A DNA stretch of 32,605 nucleotides from Rhodothermales bacterium (lineage in GTDB: Bacteria; Bacteroidota; Rhodothermia; Rhodothermales; Bin80), in contig JAJECV010000093.1 in the NCBI GenBank assembly GCA_022821875.1, positions 1 to 32,605 on the forward strand, in the 5' to 3' direction. Both the position numbers and the translations under genes were made by a program. Positions 1 to 8,584 of the stretch are shown here, one piece after another (the stretch's first letter is position 1; each line of letters starts with the position of its first letter). Below the pieces are notes generated by a model, which did no database searches, was not told where the DNA came from, and worked only from the letters and a program-made list of their open reading frames with translations.

Positions 1-303
1 AAGCAGAGGCATCCATCCATCCCCTAGCCTCTGACACATGGTGTCCGTGTCCCAGAGTGCCCGTGTGTTCAATCGCACCGCCTCCCAGCCTGTATTCTCT
101 GCCAGCTTCGTGCACTCGTGGAGCAGCGCGGTCTTGCCTGCGCCAGGCGCAGCCTGGATCAGGAAAGTGGTTCCCTCCTCGGGATCGTCCCTCGCAAACT
201 CCAGACGTTCCTTGAAGTCGGCCAGAATTCCCTTCCGTCCGTGGAAGTACTTGGCTCTCCCACGGTCTTTTATGTTGGGGGATCTGCGATCTGAATCACT
301 CAT
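1..303 (-). CDS. AAA+/STAND-like P-loop ATPase, N-terminal part (cut by window edge)
   Basis: The reverse strand is open from an ATG at 303 to the window edge (101 codons, no stop). The Walker A motif APGAGKT lies at about residues 52-58, preceded by a conserved block RGRAKYFHGR...ILADFK. This block and the Walker A context (IQAAPGAGKTALLHEC) match the complete ATPase at 3951-5120 closely (RGEARYFHGR, IQAASGAGKTALLTEC), so the two are paralogues. The Walker B motif and everything downstream lie outside the window. The family is an AAA_16/ORC-like nucleotide-binding protein of unknown role; the call as a P-loop NTPase is firm, but the function is not. It is transcribed away from the peptidase gene starting at 710. 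Confidence 0.8.
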   Translation of the reverse strand, partial: MSDSDRRSPNIKDRGRAKYFHGRKGILADFKERLEFARDDPEEGTTFLIQAAPGAGKTALLHECTKLAENTGWEAVRLNTRALWDTDTMCQRLGDGWMPLL

Positions 304-709
304 GAGGCACAGTGGAGACGAATCTAGAAGATACGGACTCGCGGGGAATTTGTGCCGATGTGCATCGTCATCAAGCCCGTCTTCATAATTTATAATGAGG
401 ATGGGCTGGGACGCGCTGCGTAATCCGCCGGATGGGATAATAGTACAAGCGGATTGCTCAAGACATCCTAAAACATTGAGGTGCGGGGTTTGTAAGGCTG
501 TCGGTCTGGTAGGGAATAAACGGTGAGCAGTATCCATGGCATCTTATTTGCATCGGTCGTTGACAGGCCGTCGATTGCAGAATGTAATTGCAATAAATGA
601 CGAGGCCCAGGGTTTATGTACAGGCGGAGAATAAATATTCATTTCGCCCCCAAATCCTCGAATTATGATCTATGGTGGACAAACAGGGAATAATCAAGAG
701 TCGTATCCA
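304..709. other. Divergent intergenic region with an imperfect hairpin
   Basis: About 400 bases separate the divergent ATPase (minus) and peptidase (plus) genes, with no convincing gene. An inverted repeat at 374-407 has 13-base arms that pair with two G-T wobbles around an AT-rich loop, about 70 bases upstream of the ATPase start. It could be a regulatory hairpin in the ATPase leader. The rest is AT-richer towards the peptidase start, as expected for a promoter, but I cannot assign -10/-35 boxes. Confidence 0.35.
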
Positions 710-3556
710 ATGGATTTGATCTTTGCTCGCACGGTGTGCAGTTGGTTAAAATTGCTCACGATTTGCATTCTCGCTCTGCTCACGATTGCCCCTGCGGTTT
801 TCGGGCAGGAGGCGTACTATGAGCCAATCATACGGCCGATGGGGAGTAAATACCGTGTCCATAAGACGCGGCATTTTGAGATTATTTTTGAAGAGGGAAA
901 TGAGGTGGAGGCCTGGCAGACTGCGCTCATACTGGAACGAAAACTGCCCGAGGCACAATCGATTTCCGGCCTGGCCGGGAAGATGTGGATGCCTGTCATC
1001 CTGAACAATTCCAGTGACCGGTCGAACGGATATGTGCACACCCATCCATTCCGACAGGAGATCGAAATTCCCCATATCAAGGGAAACCGGTTAGGGACAA
1101 GATCCAATTCGTGGATCGAAACGGTTGCAACCCACGAGTTGGTGCATGCGGCGCAGGCACAGGCGGGCGGACCATGGGGGCTGGGGAAGGCCCTTTACTG
1201 GCTTGCACCGGATGCGGCACGGGCATTAAATCTGTCCCTGCCGCCGGGCCTGAATGAAGGGGCCGCCGTTTACCTGGAGAGTGAAGGGGCTCACGCCCCC
1301 GGGCGGCTGCATGATCGCCGCTTTCAAATGCACTATCGGGCGGCCGCTGCTTCCGGGCATCCATGGAGCCTGTCCCAGCTCTTCGAATCCTCACGTTATG
1401 GGTTCCATGCCAACCGTCATTACATCGGAGGTGCACACTTTTTTGCCTGGCAGTCTTCAAAGGACAAAGGACTCTTTTTTGAAAAGATGCGGACAAAACG
1501 CTATCGTAGTCCGGTCGGATCAACAGGGATGAGTTTACGTGATGCGACCGGGCAGCCGCTGCGAACACTGCTTGCAGCATTTCGGCAGGAGACAGATCCA
1601 GGATTCCGTCGGGGGCCCAGACAGCCGGCCCCCATTGCAGAGAGTCCCGGGGTAATGCAGCGCCGTCCGCAATGGCTCAATGACTCAACGCTTGTCGTAT
1701 ACCGGGAAGGCCTTAATGTCACTCCGGGACTGTACCGTCTTGATATTCACAGCGGTGCCACAAAACGGATCCATCCGGTACGCCTGCCAGAGGATGCATG
1801 GTTCAGCGTCGCAGATAGTGTCATCCTCTATTCCCGCTACGTACCAGACCGGTTCTCAACGCTGGCCTGGTCCGCAGATATATTCAAGTATGACATGTCG
1901 CAGAAGCGGGAGAAACGCTTAACGTATGGAGCCCGTGTGCATGCTCCCGTGCAAACCCCCTCTGGTATTTGGGCGCTCCAGAATGACGGGCAGCGTAATA
2001 ACTGGATTGAGATAGACGCAGCTGGGCGGATCCAGACGATCCGAGACCGAAGTCAGGCGGATTTGATTCAGATTGCGCCCAGTGAGGAGGTCACGGCCGT
2101 TTTGGTGCGACATAGCCAGCACCAGGGGATTTACCGTGCGGATTCAAACGGAGTATTTGTGCCTTGGATTTTCCAGTCTGACAATGCGGTCCGTGAACTC
2201 TCATGGAGTTCGGATGGGCGGTATCTGCTATTCACTGCAGATTCAGGCCCGGCAACCAATGTGTTTTATTATGATCTGGAGTTAGAGCGTGCGTACCAAC
2301 TCACGGATGTCCTGTATGGAGCGCTGGATCCGGTTCTTTCTGAGGATAACCGCACCCTCGTCTACATTGACTATCAGCATGAGCGCTATAATGTTGTTGC
2401 GACGGAATTCTCTCCAGAGGACGGGATTGAGATTCCACTTATGCCGATCAGTGAACTGCCGGAGATTTCTCCCAGATTGGAACTGCCCGAGGGCTTCTCT
2501 CACGAGCCGTACAGGTTGGGGAGACGGCTCCGTCCCCGTATGTTTCTGCCGGTCGCTGTGTGGTCAAGTGATACCCCGGAAAGAAGGCTGGGACTCGGAG
2601 GTGGACTGGGGATCCACGGGAGCGATCCCCTTCGCCGCCTGACGTACATGACAGAGGCAACGCTGCAGGCTCGAAAATTGTGGGGGCGCATCGGGGTGAG
2701 TTCAGCACTTGGCCGGGTGATTGGTCGCATTGACATCTATAACCGGCCGGATGCGGTGGTCGCCAGAGTCATTACAGAGGAGCGTGGTACGAGATACACG
2801 CGGGAGGTCACCTATGGAGAGCGGTCAATGGGAATTGGGGTGACCTTTGTTCTTCCGCTCCGGTTTGAGGCGAATGTACGTCACACGTATGCCAGTATCC
2901 TTGCAGGTGTGAGCAGTGAGCGTACACGCTGGTTTAGCCTGGATGACAATCAGGTTCCTTACCGAACAGGTACCGGTCAATCCCTTGCCGAATGGGATCG
3001 TAGCACACGCGTAGATACGGGAATTCTGGTTGCCCTGGGCCTGCAGCAAAATACCCGGGATGTGCGACCAAACAGGGGGACGGTATTTGGAATCTATGGG
3101 CGCGCAGATGTGGTTCGCGAACATGACTCCAGACAAACGGGCCTATACATGAGCGTCCGCCAGTACTGGTCTATCTTCCAGCGGTGGAATACAAACATGC
3201 GGGTGGGCGCCTCCATTTTGTCTCAAAGCGGCGCGGGCGTATATAGCCGGTCTTTGGTGCTTCCGCAGGGGCACGAAGCATTTCTGGGCAAAGGGACGCA
3301 TGTCCGGCTGGATGCAGAAATTCTGCAACCGGTCTGGTACATGCAGGATGGATTTCTGACCGTACCATCCTACTTTAAGGTGCTTTATGTGTACGGATTT
3401 GCACAGAGGGTGGTCATCAGTTCAGATTATCAGGGCAACTGGTCAGCGGGACTGGGAATGGGGCTTCAGTTTCGGCTTCTGCATTATTTGGATATGGAAG
3501 TGCGTGCCTCATTCAATCCACTGGATTTTAACAAGGGCTATTTCACCCTGATGTAA
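710..3556 (+). CDS. Secreted metallopeptidase-like protein fused to beta-propeller and outer-membrane barrel
   Basis: 948 residues from the ATG at 710; an ATG at 665 would add 15 residues, but the one at 710 places a normal signal peptide (KLLTICILALLTIAPAVFG) at the N-terminus. Three parts can be seen. Residues about 40-300 resemble the peptidase MA superfamily: a zinc motif HELVH begins at residue 142, and NEGAAVYLE supplies a candidate third ligand, Glu183. Residues about 320-610 carry TolB/WD40-like propeller repeats (for example WLNDSTLVVYREG and LSWSSDGRYLLFTADSG). Residues about 630-948 look like an outer-membrane barrel of the surface-antigen type, rich in alternating aromatic strands (FGIYGRADVV, GLGMGLQFRLL). 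It is probably exported and outer-membrane anchored, with the peptidase part in periplasm or outside. Catalysis is inferred from motifs only. It stands alone between two paralogous ATPases. Confidence 0.8.
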   Translation: MDLIFARTVCSWLKLLTICILALLTIAPAVFGQEAYYEPIIRPMGSKYRVHKTRHFEIIFEEGNEVEAWQTALILERKLPEAQSISGLAGKMWMPVILNNSSDRSNGYVHTHPFRQEIEIPHIKGNRLGTRSNSWIETVATHELVHAAQAQAGGPWGLGKALYWLAPDAARALNLSLPPGLNEGAAVYLESEGAHAPGRLHDRRFQMHYRAAAASGHPWSLSQLFESSRYGFHANRHYIGGAHFFAWQSSKDKGLFFEKMRTKRYRSPVGSTGMSLRDATGQPLRTLLAAFRQETDPGFRRGPRQPAPIAESPGVMQRRPQWLNDSTLVVYREGLNVTPGLYRLDIHSGATKRIHPVRLPEDAWFSVADSVILYSRYVPDRFSTLAWSADIFKYDMSQKREKRLTYGARVHAPVQTPSGIWALQNDGQRNNWIEIDAAGRIQTIRDRSQADLIQIAPSEEVTAVLVRHSQHQGIYRADSNGVFVPWIFQSDNAVRELSWSSDGRYLLFTADSGPATNVFYYDLELERAYQLTDVLYGALDPVLSEDNRTLVYIDYQHERYNVVATEFSPEDGIEIPLMPISELPEISPRLELPEGFSHEPYRLGRRLRPRMFLPVAVWSSDTPERRLGLGGGLGIHGSDPLRRLTYMTEATLQARKLWGRIGVSSALGRVIGRIDIYNRPDAVVARVITEERGTRYTREVTYGERSMGIGVTFVLPLRFEANVRHTYASILAGVSSERTRWFSLDDNQVPYRTGTGQSLAEWDRSTRVDTGILVALGLQQNTRDVRPNRGTVFGIYGRADVVREHDSRQTGLYMSVRQYWSIFQRWNTNMRVGASILSQSGAGVYSRSLVLPQGHEAFLGKGTHVRLDAEILQPVWYMQDGFLTVPSYFKVLYVYGFAQRVVISSDYQGNWSAGLGMGLQFRLLHYLDMEVRASFNPLDFNKGYFTLM

Positions 3557-3950
3557 GTTTCTGTGCAGCCCGGGATATCGTTTGAACGAACAAAGTCGGA
3601 CGAATTTTGTAGAAATTACAGGAAGCAGTTTTTATGTGTTCATGACTCGAACCGGTATGCATAGTCCGTCTGAATGTTTGTGTGGAGGAAGTGCGGGGAG
3701 ATTTTCTGATGTCGTTCTGGATCGGAGCAGCAGGACATCCGAGGCATGTAGAATCCTGCCGATTTGTACATGTTCGGCAGGATCGTAGGTCGGGGGTAAC
3801 GCAAGTATGACATTTTTTTTCCAGACCTTTGCGGTTTTCGAGAAAATTTTTGGATTTCCCAAGTCCCCGGGTTCTGACCGAAAACCGGTTGAACCGCGGA
3901 ACAAATCCTCTGCTAAACCATTTCCCTTCTACCACAGCAACCTCCGCGCG
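3557..3950. other. Intergenic region between peptidase and ATPase genes
   Basis: About 390 bases without a convincing gene. It contains the perfect hairpin at 3753-3783 and a T8 run at about 3811-3818. An open frame continues upstream of the ATPase start to 3807, but its N-terminal extension does not align with the paralogue at 1-303, so I treat it as non-coding leader. Confidence 0.4.
3753..3783 (+). terminator. Perfect 10-bp hairpin downstream of the peptidase gene
   Basis: The arms ATCCTGCCGA and TCGGCAGGAT pair perfectly around an 11-base loop. There is no immediate T-tract; a T8 run follows only about 27 bases later. It may be a terminator of the preceding gene or a structure in the leader of the ATPase gene. 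Confidence 0.35.
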
Positions 3951-5120
3951 ATGAGCAAATCACGAAAATCCTCCATCGTTAAGCCTGCTACGTTGGAGCG
4001 AGGCGAGGCCCGCTATTTTCACGGCCGAGTAGAAATTCTGGATGATTTCAAGGGGCTGCTGGAAAGGGCAAGGACGGGGAACTCCGGTACATCTGTCGTG
4101 ATTCAGGCCGCCTCTGGTGCAGGCAAGACCGCCCTGCTTACCGAATGCGCACGAATCGCCGGAGGGCGGGGATATGCAGTGGCAGAAGTGGAACCGAACT
4201 GGTTTTTGGATCCGAAGACACTGTATGAATCGATCCGCTCATCGTGGGAGAATTGGTTCGCCTGGCTTCAGCATGGGGCCGTCAACATAGACCTGGGTGC
4301 AATCAAGGCGGAGTTAATCGCAGGTCGCGGAGCGAGAACCTGTCTGGATGTGATCAGGAAGGGAAAGGGGCCGCTTCTCCTCCTGCTGGACGAGGCGCAG
4401 CGCCTATTGCGTATTGCACACGAGAAGGGAGAGCGGTTCATGCAGGTGGTGGACATGCTAAAGGTAATTCATGCGGGCGGAGCGGGTCGACCTGTGATTC
4501 TGGTCGCCGCCGGGCTGGGCGCGACCACGCAGGCCCTTAAAGATCTGGACATCTCAAGATTTGATCCCGGGTGCAAGATTAACCTAGGCATGCTAAAGAA
4601 AGAGTTCACGCGGGCGATTATTCAGGATTGGCTCCAGAAAGAGGGTAGGGTAAAGGGCGACCCCGCAAGGTGGGTTGATGATATCGCTGCGCAGACGTAT
4701 GGATGGCCGCAGCACATCATGGCGTATGTGTGGCCTGCTTTAAAACAGTTGAAGTTGACCGGTGGGGAGATGACCGGTACGGGACTGAAAACTGCACTGG
4801 AAGAAGGGCAGAAAGGGCGGATCAAGTTTTATGAGAGCCGGGCGGAAGGGCTTTTCAAAACAGAGCGACAGTGCATTGCAAGGGCAATCGCCGGAATTGA
4901 ACCAGGGGAGAATGTTGATAAAGGGGGGATCATTGCGTCTCTGCGGAAGGAATTCAGTAAGGGTGAAACCGAGAGGATCTTCACATTGGCCCTGCACAGG
5001 GGAATGCTGGATGTACGAGGGGATAGTTATGCCATCCCAATCTCCTCCATGCATGACTGGCTGGTATCCAATTATGCCCCCAATCAGAAGTGTACCGATG
5101 TTTCCTCCTACTCTCATTAG
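3951..5120 (+). CDS. AAA+/ORC-like P-loop ATPase (complete paralogue)
   Basis: 389 residues from the ATG at 3951 (MSKSRKSS). An upstream in-frame ATG at 3807 is rejected because similarity to the paralogue at 1-303 begins only after 3951. Walker A is ASGAGKT (about residues 54-60); Walker B is LLLLLDEAQRL with Asp147-Glu148. A sensor-like segment (PVILVAAGL) follows, and the C-terminal part resembles a helical lid plus winged-helix region. This order fits the ORC/STAND-like AAA ATPases often described simply as ATP-binding proteins. Such ATPases occur in mobile and defence contexts as well as in regulation, but no partner gene is adjacent. ATP binding is well supported; the role is unknown. 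Confidence 0.85.
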   Translation: MSKSRKSSIVKPATLERGEARYFHGRVEILDDFKGLLERARTGNSGTSVVIQAASGAGKTALLTECARIAGGRGYAVAEVEPNWFLDPKTLYESIRSSWENWFAWLQHGAVNIDLGAIKAELIAGRGARTCLDVIRKGKGPLLLLLDEAQRLLRIAHEKGERFMQVVDMLKVIHAGGAGRPVILVAAGLGATTQALKDLDISRFDPGCKINLGMLKKEFTRAIIQDWLQKEGRVKGDPARWVDDIAAQTYGWPQHIMAYVWPALKQLKLTGGEMTGTGLKTALEEGQKGRIKFYESRAEGLFKTERQCIARAIAGIEPGENVDKGGIIASLRKEFSKGETERIFTLALHRGMLDVRGDSYAIPISSMHDWLVSNYAPNQKCTDVSSYSH

Positions 5121-5336
5121 CAGGATGCTCCGCTCCCGATAAAGTCATGGAATGTTCGACTCCCATTCACAACTGCGGAACTCAATTCTCATCGCTGGCC
5201 TCCTCCCCGATTCGAACCGTAGAATGGAATGATCGCTGCCCCGCAGTCCCACTGCTCAGTTCCGGAAGGACGGAAGACGGACCATAATCATGTATGAACG
5301 GCGGATAAGTCCTGTTTGTCTCCAATCCAGTCAGTA

Positions 5337-6218
5337 ATGCGACACATCATCCTTATGGGCATGTTAGCGGGGGTTGTCACCGCTCCTCTTGCACGTGAAT
5401 TCCAGTGCACAGCACAGGTCAATTATCGGCAGCTGGAAGGGTCAGGGTTCGGATTTCTAGACGAACTGCAAGGGGAGATTGAGGACTACATGAACAACAA
5501 TAACTGGACGGAAGATCAGTTTGAACTGCATGAATTGATTGAATGCTCTATCCAGGTGATCATTCAGGAGAATTTTACGCTGACCTCTTTTCGGGCACAG
5601 TTGATTTTGAACAGCACCCGCCCCATTTACGGGACCATGGCAAAGACCCCCATGCTGCAGATCAGTGATGAAGCGTGGGATTTTAGTTATTCCCAGGGAA
5701 CCCCGCTGGTCTTTGAAGTTGAGCGATTTGACGGACTCACCTCGGTACTGGATTACTATGCCTATCTCATGTTAGGTTATGACTATGATTCATTCAGCGA
5801 ATACGGCGGGGAACAACATTTCCAGAAAGCCAAGCGAATCCAGCAGTTAGCGGTTGCCACAAACGCCGTCGGATGGAGCACGATAGATATTGACGGGCGT
5901 GCACGGATTGTGGATCAGATGACGAGTCCGCGCATGCGCCCGCTCCGCCAGGTGTATTATCAGTATCACATGGATGCGCTGGACATCTTTACGCTGGATA
6001 TAGAGGCAGCACGCGCCAATGTGCTGGAGGTGCTGCAAATGATGTCGGATCTGTACGATGATCAATCCAGACAGTATGTGTTCGATATTTTTTTCAGTAC
6101 AAAATCCAAGGAGCTTGTAGGAATGTTCCAGGATTCCGAAGCAGGCGGGCAGGTGTATGATGTCCTTTCGGATGTGGACCCGTCACGTCTCTCCACCTAT
6201 AACGCACTCATTGAATAA
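5337..6218 (+). CDS. DUF4835 family protein (PorD-like)
   Basis: 293 residues from the ATG at 5337; a TTG at 5316 is possible, but the ATG starts directly on a signal peptide (RHIILMGMLAGVVTAPLA). After cleavage the mature protein begins with the family's typical ECxxxV-type strand (REFQCTAQVNY). Other family landmarks as I remember them are present: ELIECSIQVII, LDYYAYLMLGYDYDSFS, QKAKRIQQLA and the terminal VLSDVDPSRLSTYNAL. DUF4835 includes PorD, an accessory protein linked to type IX secretion in Porphyromonas, but the family is widespread in Bacteroidota and its exact task is unclear. It heads a tight plus-strand cluster (6 bases to the next gene). It is strong evidence for a Bacteroidota-type host. 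Confidence 0.88.
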   Translation: MRHIILMGMLAGVVTAPLAREFQCTAQVNYRQLEGSGFGFLDELQGEIEDYMNNNNWTEDQFELHELIECSIQVIIQENFTLTSFRAQLILNSTRPIYGTMAKTPMLQISDEAWDFSYSQGTPLVFEVERFDGLTSVLDYYAYLMLGYDYDSFSEYGGEQHFQKAKRIQQLAVATNAVGWSTIDIDGRARIVDQMTSPRMRPLRQVYYQYHMDALDIFTLDIEAARANVLEVLQMMSDLYDDQSRQYVFDIFFSTKSKELVGMFQDSEAGGQVYDVLSDVDPSRLSTYNALIE

Positions 6219-6224
6219 GATCAC

Positions 6225-6689
6225 ATGAAACGAATTCTCCTTACAATACTGACAGGGGCGGGGCTTTGTGCAATTGCCGTTGTCGGATATACCATGCGGC
6301 CGGACGGCCAGATAAAGCCGGCTGTGGTCGTCTATAAATCTCCGACCTGTGGGTGCTGTGTGAAGTGGGCAGAGCATATGGAGGCGGCGGGTTTTGAGGT
6401 GGAATCCCGAAATATGCGGGATATGGGGGCAATCAAAAAAGAACTGGGGGTGCCGCGTCCGGCACACTCCTGCCATACGGCCGTTGTAGATGGCTATGTG
6501 GTGGAAGGTCATGTGCCGGCTGCTTATATCCACCAGTTACTGGACGAAAAACCGGATCTACCCGGCATTGCGGTTCCAGGAATGCCGATTGGATCACCAG
6601 GAATGGAAGGCCCAAATGCACAGCCTTACGATGTCATGACCTTTAACGGGGAGGCAATTACGGGAGTCTACGCCCGGGTCAATCCATAG
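6225..6689 (+). CDS. DUF411 family periplasmic metal-binding protein
   Basis: 154 residues. An N-terminal hydrophobic segment (LLTILTGAGLCAIAVVGY) acts as signal peptide or anchor. The core carries VVYKSPTCGCCVKW with clustered cysteines, then SCHTAVVDGYVVEGHVP, PGIAVPGMPIGSPGME and a C-terminal YDVMTF. These are the hallmarks of DUF411, a thioredoxin-like family found in copper and other metal resistance contexts, where it probably binds the metal in the periplasm. It starts 6 bases after the DUF4835 stop and ends 4 bases before the def start, so the three are probably co-transcribed. No other copper genes are nearby. Confidence 0.88.
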   Translation: MKRILLTILTGAGLCAIAVVGYTMRPDGQIKPAVVVYKSPTCGCCVKWAEHMEAAGFEVESRNMRDMGAIKKELGVPRPAHSCHTAVVDGYVVEGHVPAAYIHQLLDEKPDLPGIAVPGMPIGSPGMEGPNAQPYDVMTFNGEAITGVYARVNP

Positions 6690-6693
6690 GATT

Positions 6694-7263
6694 ATGGCAA
6701 TACTTCCCATTCGTTTGTTGGGCACCCCCATCCTGCGTCAGCAAACCGTCCCCGTCCAATCGGTTGATGCGGAGGTGCAGAAGTTGATTGATGACATGAT
6801 AGAGACGATGCATAACGCGGAAGGGATCGGTCTCGCTGCCCCGCAGGTCGGACGATCAGAGTGCCTCTTTGTTGTGGGTATCTCAGAACTCCTGGAGGAT
6901 ATGGCGGAAGACTTACAGACGAAGTTACCGGATCAGCCAATGGTGTTTATTAACCCTGAGATCACCTGGGAATCCGAGGCAGAGGAAGAGTTTGAAGAAG
7001 GCTGCCTCTCAATTCCAGATATCCGGGAGTCCGTATTGCGGCCGGAATCGATACAGATCACATACAGGGATCGGAATATGCAGAAGCACTCCCGGACGGC
7101 GGATGGAATCCTAGCCCGTGTGATACAGCATGAATATGATCATTTGGAGGGAGTATTATTCACCGATCACATCAGTGCTTTCCGACGCACAATCCTTAAG
7201 CGGAAGCTGGCAGAAATTGCACGCGGTAACACCCGTGCAAACTATCCGGTACAACCAGTGTAG
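6694..7263 (+). CDS. def: Peptide deformylase
   Basis: 189 residues, the usual length. It removes the N-formyl group from nascent proteins. All three signature motifs are intact: GIGLAAPQVG (motif 1), EEGCLSIPD with metal ligand Cys104 (motif 2), and QHEYDHLEG with His146, catalytic Glu147 and His150 (motif 3). The start ATG lies 4 bases after the DUF411 stop. The usual partner fmt is not present here; instead an M23 peptidase follows. Confidence 0.97.
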   Translation: MAILPIRLLGTPILRQQTVPVQSVDAEVQKLIDDMIETMHNAEGIGLAAPQVGRSECLFVVGISELLEDMAEDLQTKLPDQPMVFINPEITWESEAEEEFEEGCLSIPDIRESVLRPESIQITYRDRNMQKHSRTADGILARVIQHEYDHLEGVLFTDHISAFRRTILKRKLAEIARGNTRANYPVQPV

Positions 7264-7303
7264 CGATTCTTCGTTATATTTTCAGATACAGCAGATCACC
7301 GAT

Positions 7304-8458
7304 ATGAAGACTTGGGTGTCACTTACCACTTGGCGGGCAGTGTTTTTAAGAAAGTCAAATTTGACCGGATGGGTGTGCACGGTTTTTCTTGCGTTTGGGA
7401 TTGTATCTCCAGAGATTGCCGCGCAGGACAATCATCAAGTCTCGATTGTGCTCCCCACGGAGAACGATGCTCTTTTCCAGGGAGATGGTCCAGAATTCTA
7501 TATGCGCACCTATCGTCAGCCAAAGCCCAATGTAAAGCCTGGCTGGACAGCAGGACAGTATGGCTTTGTGCGCAATGTGCGCCATACGAGTCAGGGGGTG
7601 ATCTACAGTCGTTTCCATGAGGGAATTGATATCCGTCCGCTCAGACGCAACGCAAGAGGGGAACCGCTGGACGAAATTATGACCATCGCAGATGGTGAAG
7701 TGGTTTATGTGAACGAAGGGGCGAACCGCTCCAATTATGGTCGCTACATCGTCATTGAACACTGGTGGGATGACTCGCCATACTATAGCCTCTATGCACA
7801 TCTGAAAAGTATCGGTGTATCTATTGGAGATCAAGTAAATCAGGGGGAAGTCATCGGAGTTATGGGCTATACCGGAAGGGGAATCAACCGCGACCGGGCC
7901 CACCTGCACCTGGAAATCAATCTGATGCTGAGCGAGGCCTTCAATGTCTGGTATGAGGATCACCTGAAGCGGGCCGCACCCAATTACCATGAAATCTATA
8001 ATGGACTCAATCTGGTCGGGATGGATATTGCCTCTCTGTATCTGGCGCTGCGGGAAAATCCAGATCTGACGATCCCGGAGTTCTTGAAGAAGGAACCCGC
8101 TTTTTTTGAGGTCACCGTTCCCCTGGGACCAACACTGCCGGATATCTTATGGCGCTACCCATGGCTCTGTGAGGAACTAAAAGACTGGATGCCGGAATAT
8201 GGGCCTCCGATTGAAATGGGAAGTTCCTGGAAAATTACGTTTGCTGCCTCCGGGATACCCATAAAGTTTGAACCGTCCGACGAGGTGGTAGAGGCACCAA
8301 AACTGAATGTCCTTCAGCGGTCGTCCATTGCCTATCAATATCTGACCAACGGTCTTGTGCGTGGCCGGGGTAATAATTTTTCTCTTTCCGACAGTGGCAG
8401 ACGCCGCATTGATCTGATTTCCCGTTCCATTGATGATCTGGGCAGTTCCGGGTGGTGA
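7304..8458 (+). CDS. Secreted M23 (LytM-type) peptidase
   Basis: 384 residues from the ATG at 7304; an open frame extends upstream inside def, but the chosen ATG leads directly into a signal peptide/anchor (LTGWVCTVFLAFGIVSPEIAAQ). The zinc site is complete: FHEGIDIRP (His105, Asp109) and HLHLE (His200, His202), with the family strands DGEVVYV, YIVIEH, YSLYAHL and GEVIGVMGYTGRG between them. M23 enzymes are zinc endopeptidases that cut peptidoglycan cross-links or act as amidase activators; intact ligands suggest an active enzyme. About 180 residues after the domain have no recognised fold. A TATATT element lies about 24 bases before the start. Confidence 0.92.
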   Translation: MKTWVSLTTWRAVFLRKSNLTGWVCTVFLAFGIVSPEIAAQDNHQVSIVLPTENDALFQGDGPEFYMRTYRQPKPNVKPGWTAGQYGFVRNVRHTSQGVIYSRFHEGIDIRPLRRNARGEPLDEIMTIADGEVVYVNEGANRSNYGRYIVIEHWWDDSPYYSLYAHLKSIGVSIGDQVNQGEVIGVMGYTGRGINRDRAHLHLEINLMLSEAFNVWYEDHLKRAAPNYHEIYNGLNLVGMDIASLYLALRENPDLTIPEFLKKEPAFFEVTVPLGPTLPDILWRYPWLCEELKDWMPEYGPPIEMGSSWKITFAASGIPIKFEPSDEVVEAPKLNVLQRSSIAYQYLTNGLVRGRGNNFSLSDSGRRRIDLISRSIDDLGSSGW

Positions 8459-8584
8459 CATCAGTCGGAGCGCAACTCGTAAGTGCAGAGAAAACTGCAC
8501 CGGTTCAGGCGTAAGTGGCATTTATGCCGGGCTGCTAGATGTGTGAGCGGGTTCTATTTCTGGCAGGAGGTTTGCCTGTGCATC

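Noticed and set aside
38-388. Plus-strand open frame of 116 codons
   Set aside because: It lies opposite the ATPase coding sequence at 1-303, which has clear P-loop motifs; the plus frame has none.
3807-3950. N-terminal extension of the ATPase
   Set aside because: Low-complexity translation without similarity to the paralogue; similarity begins after the ATG at 3951.
5195-5225. GATTCGAACC motif resembling a tRNA T-arm
   Set aside because: The flanking bases do not form a T-stem, and no acceptor, D or anticodon arms can be folded on either strand.
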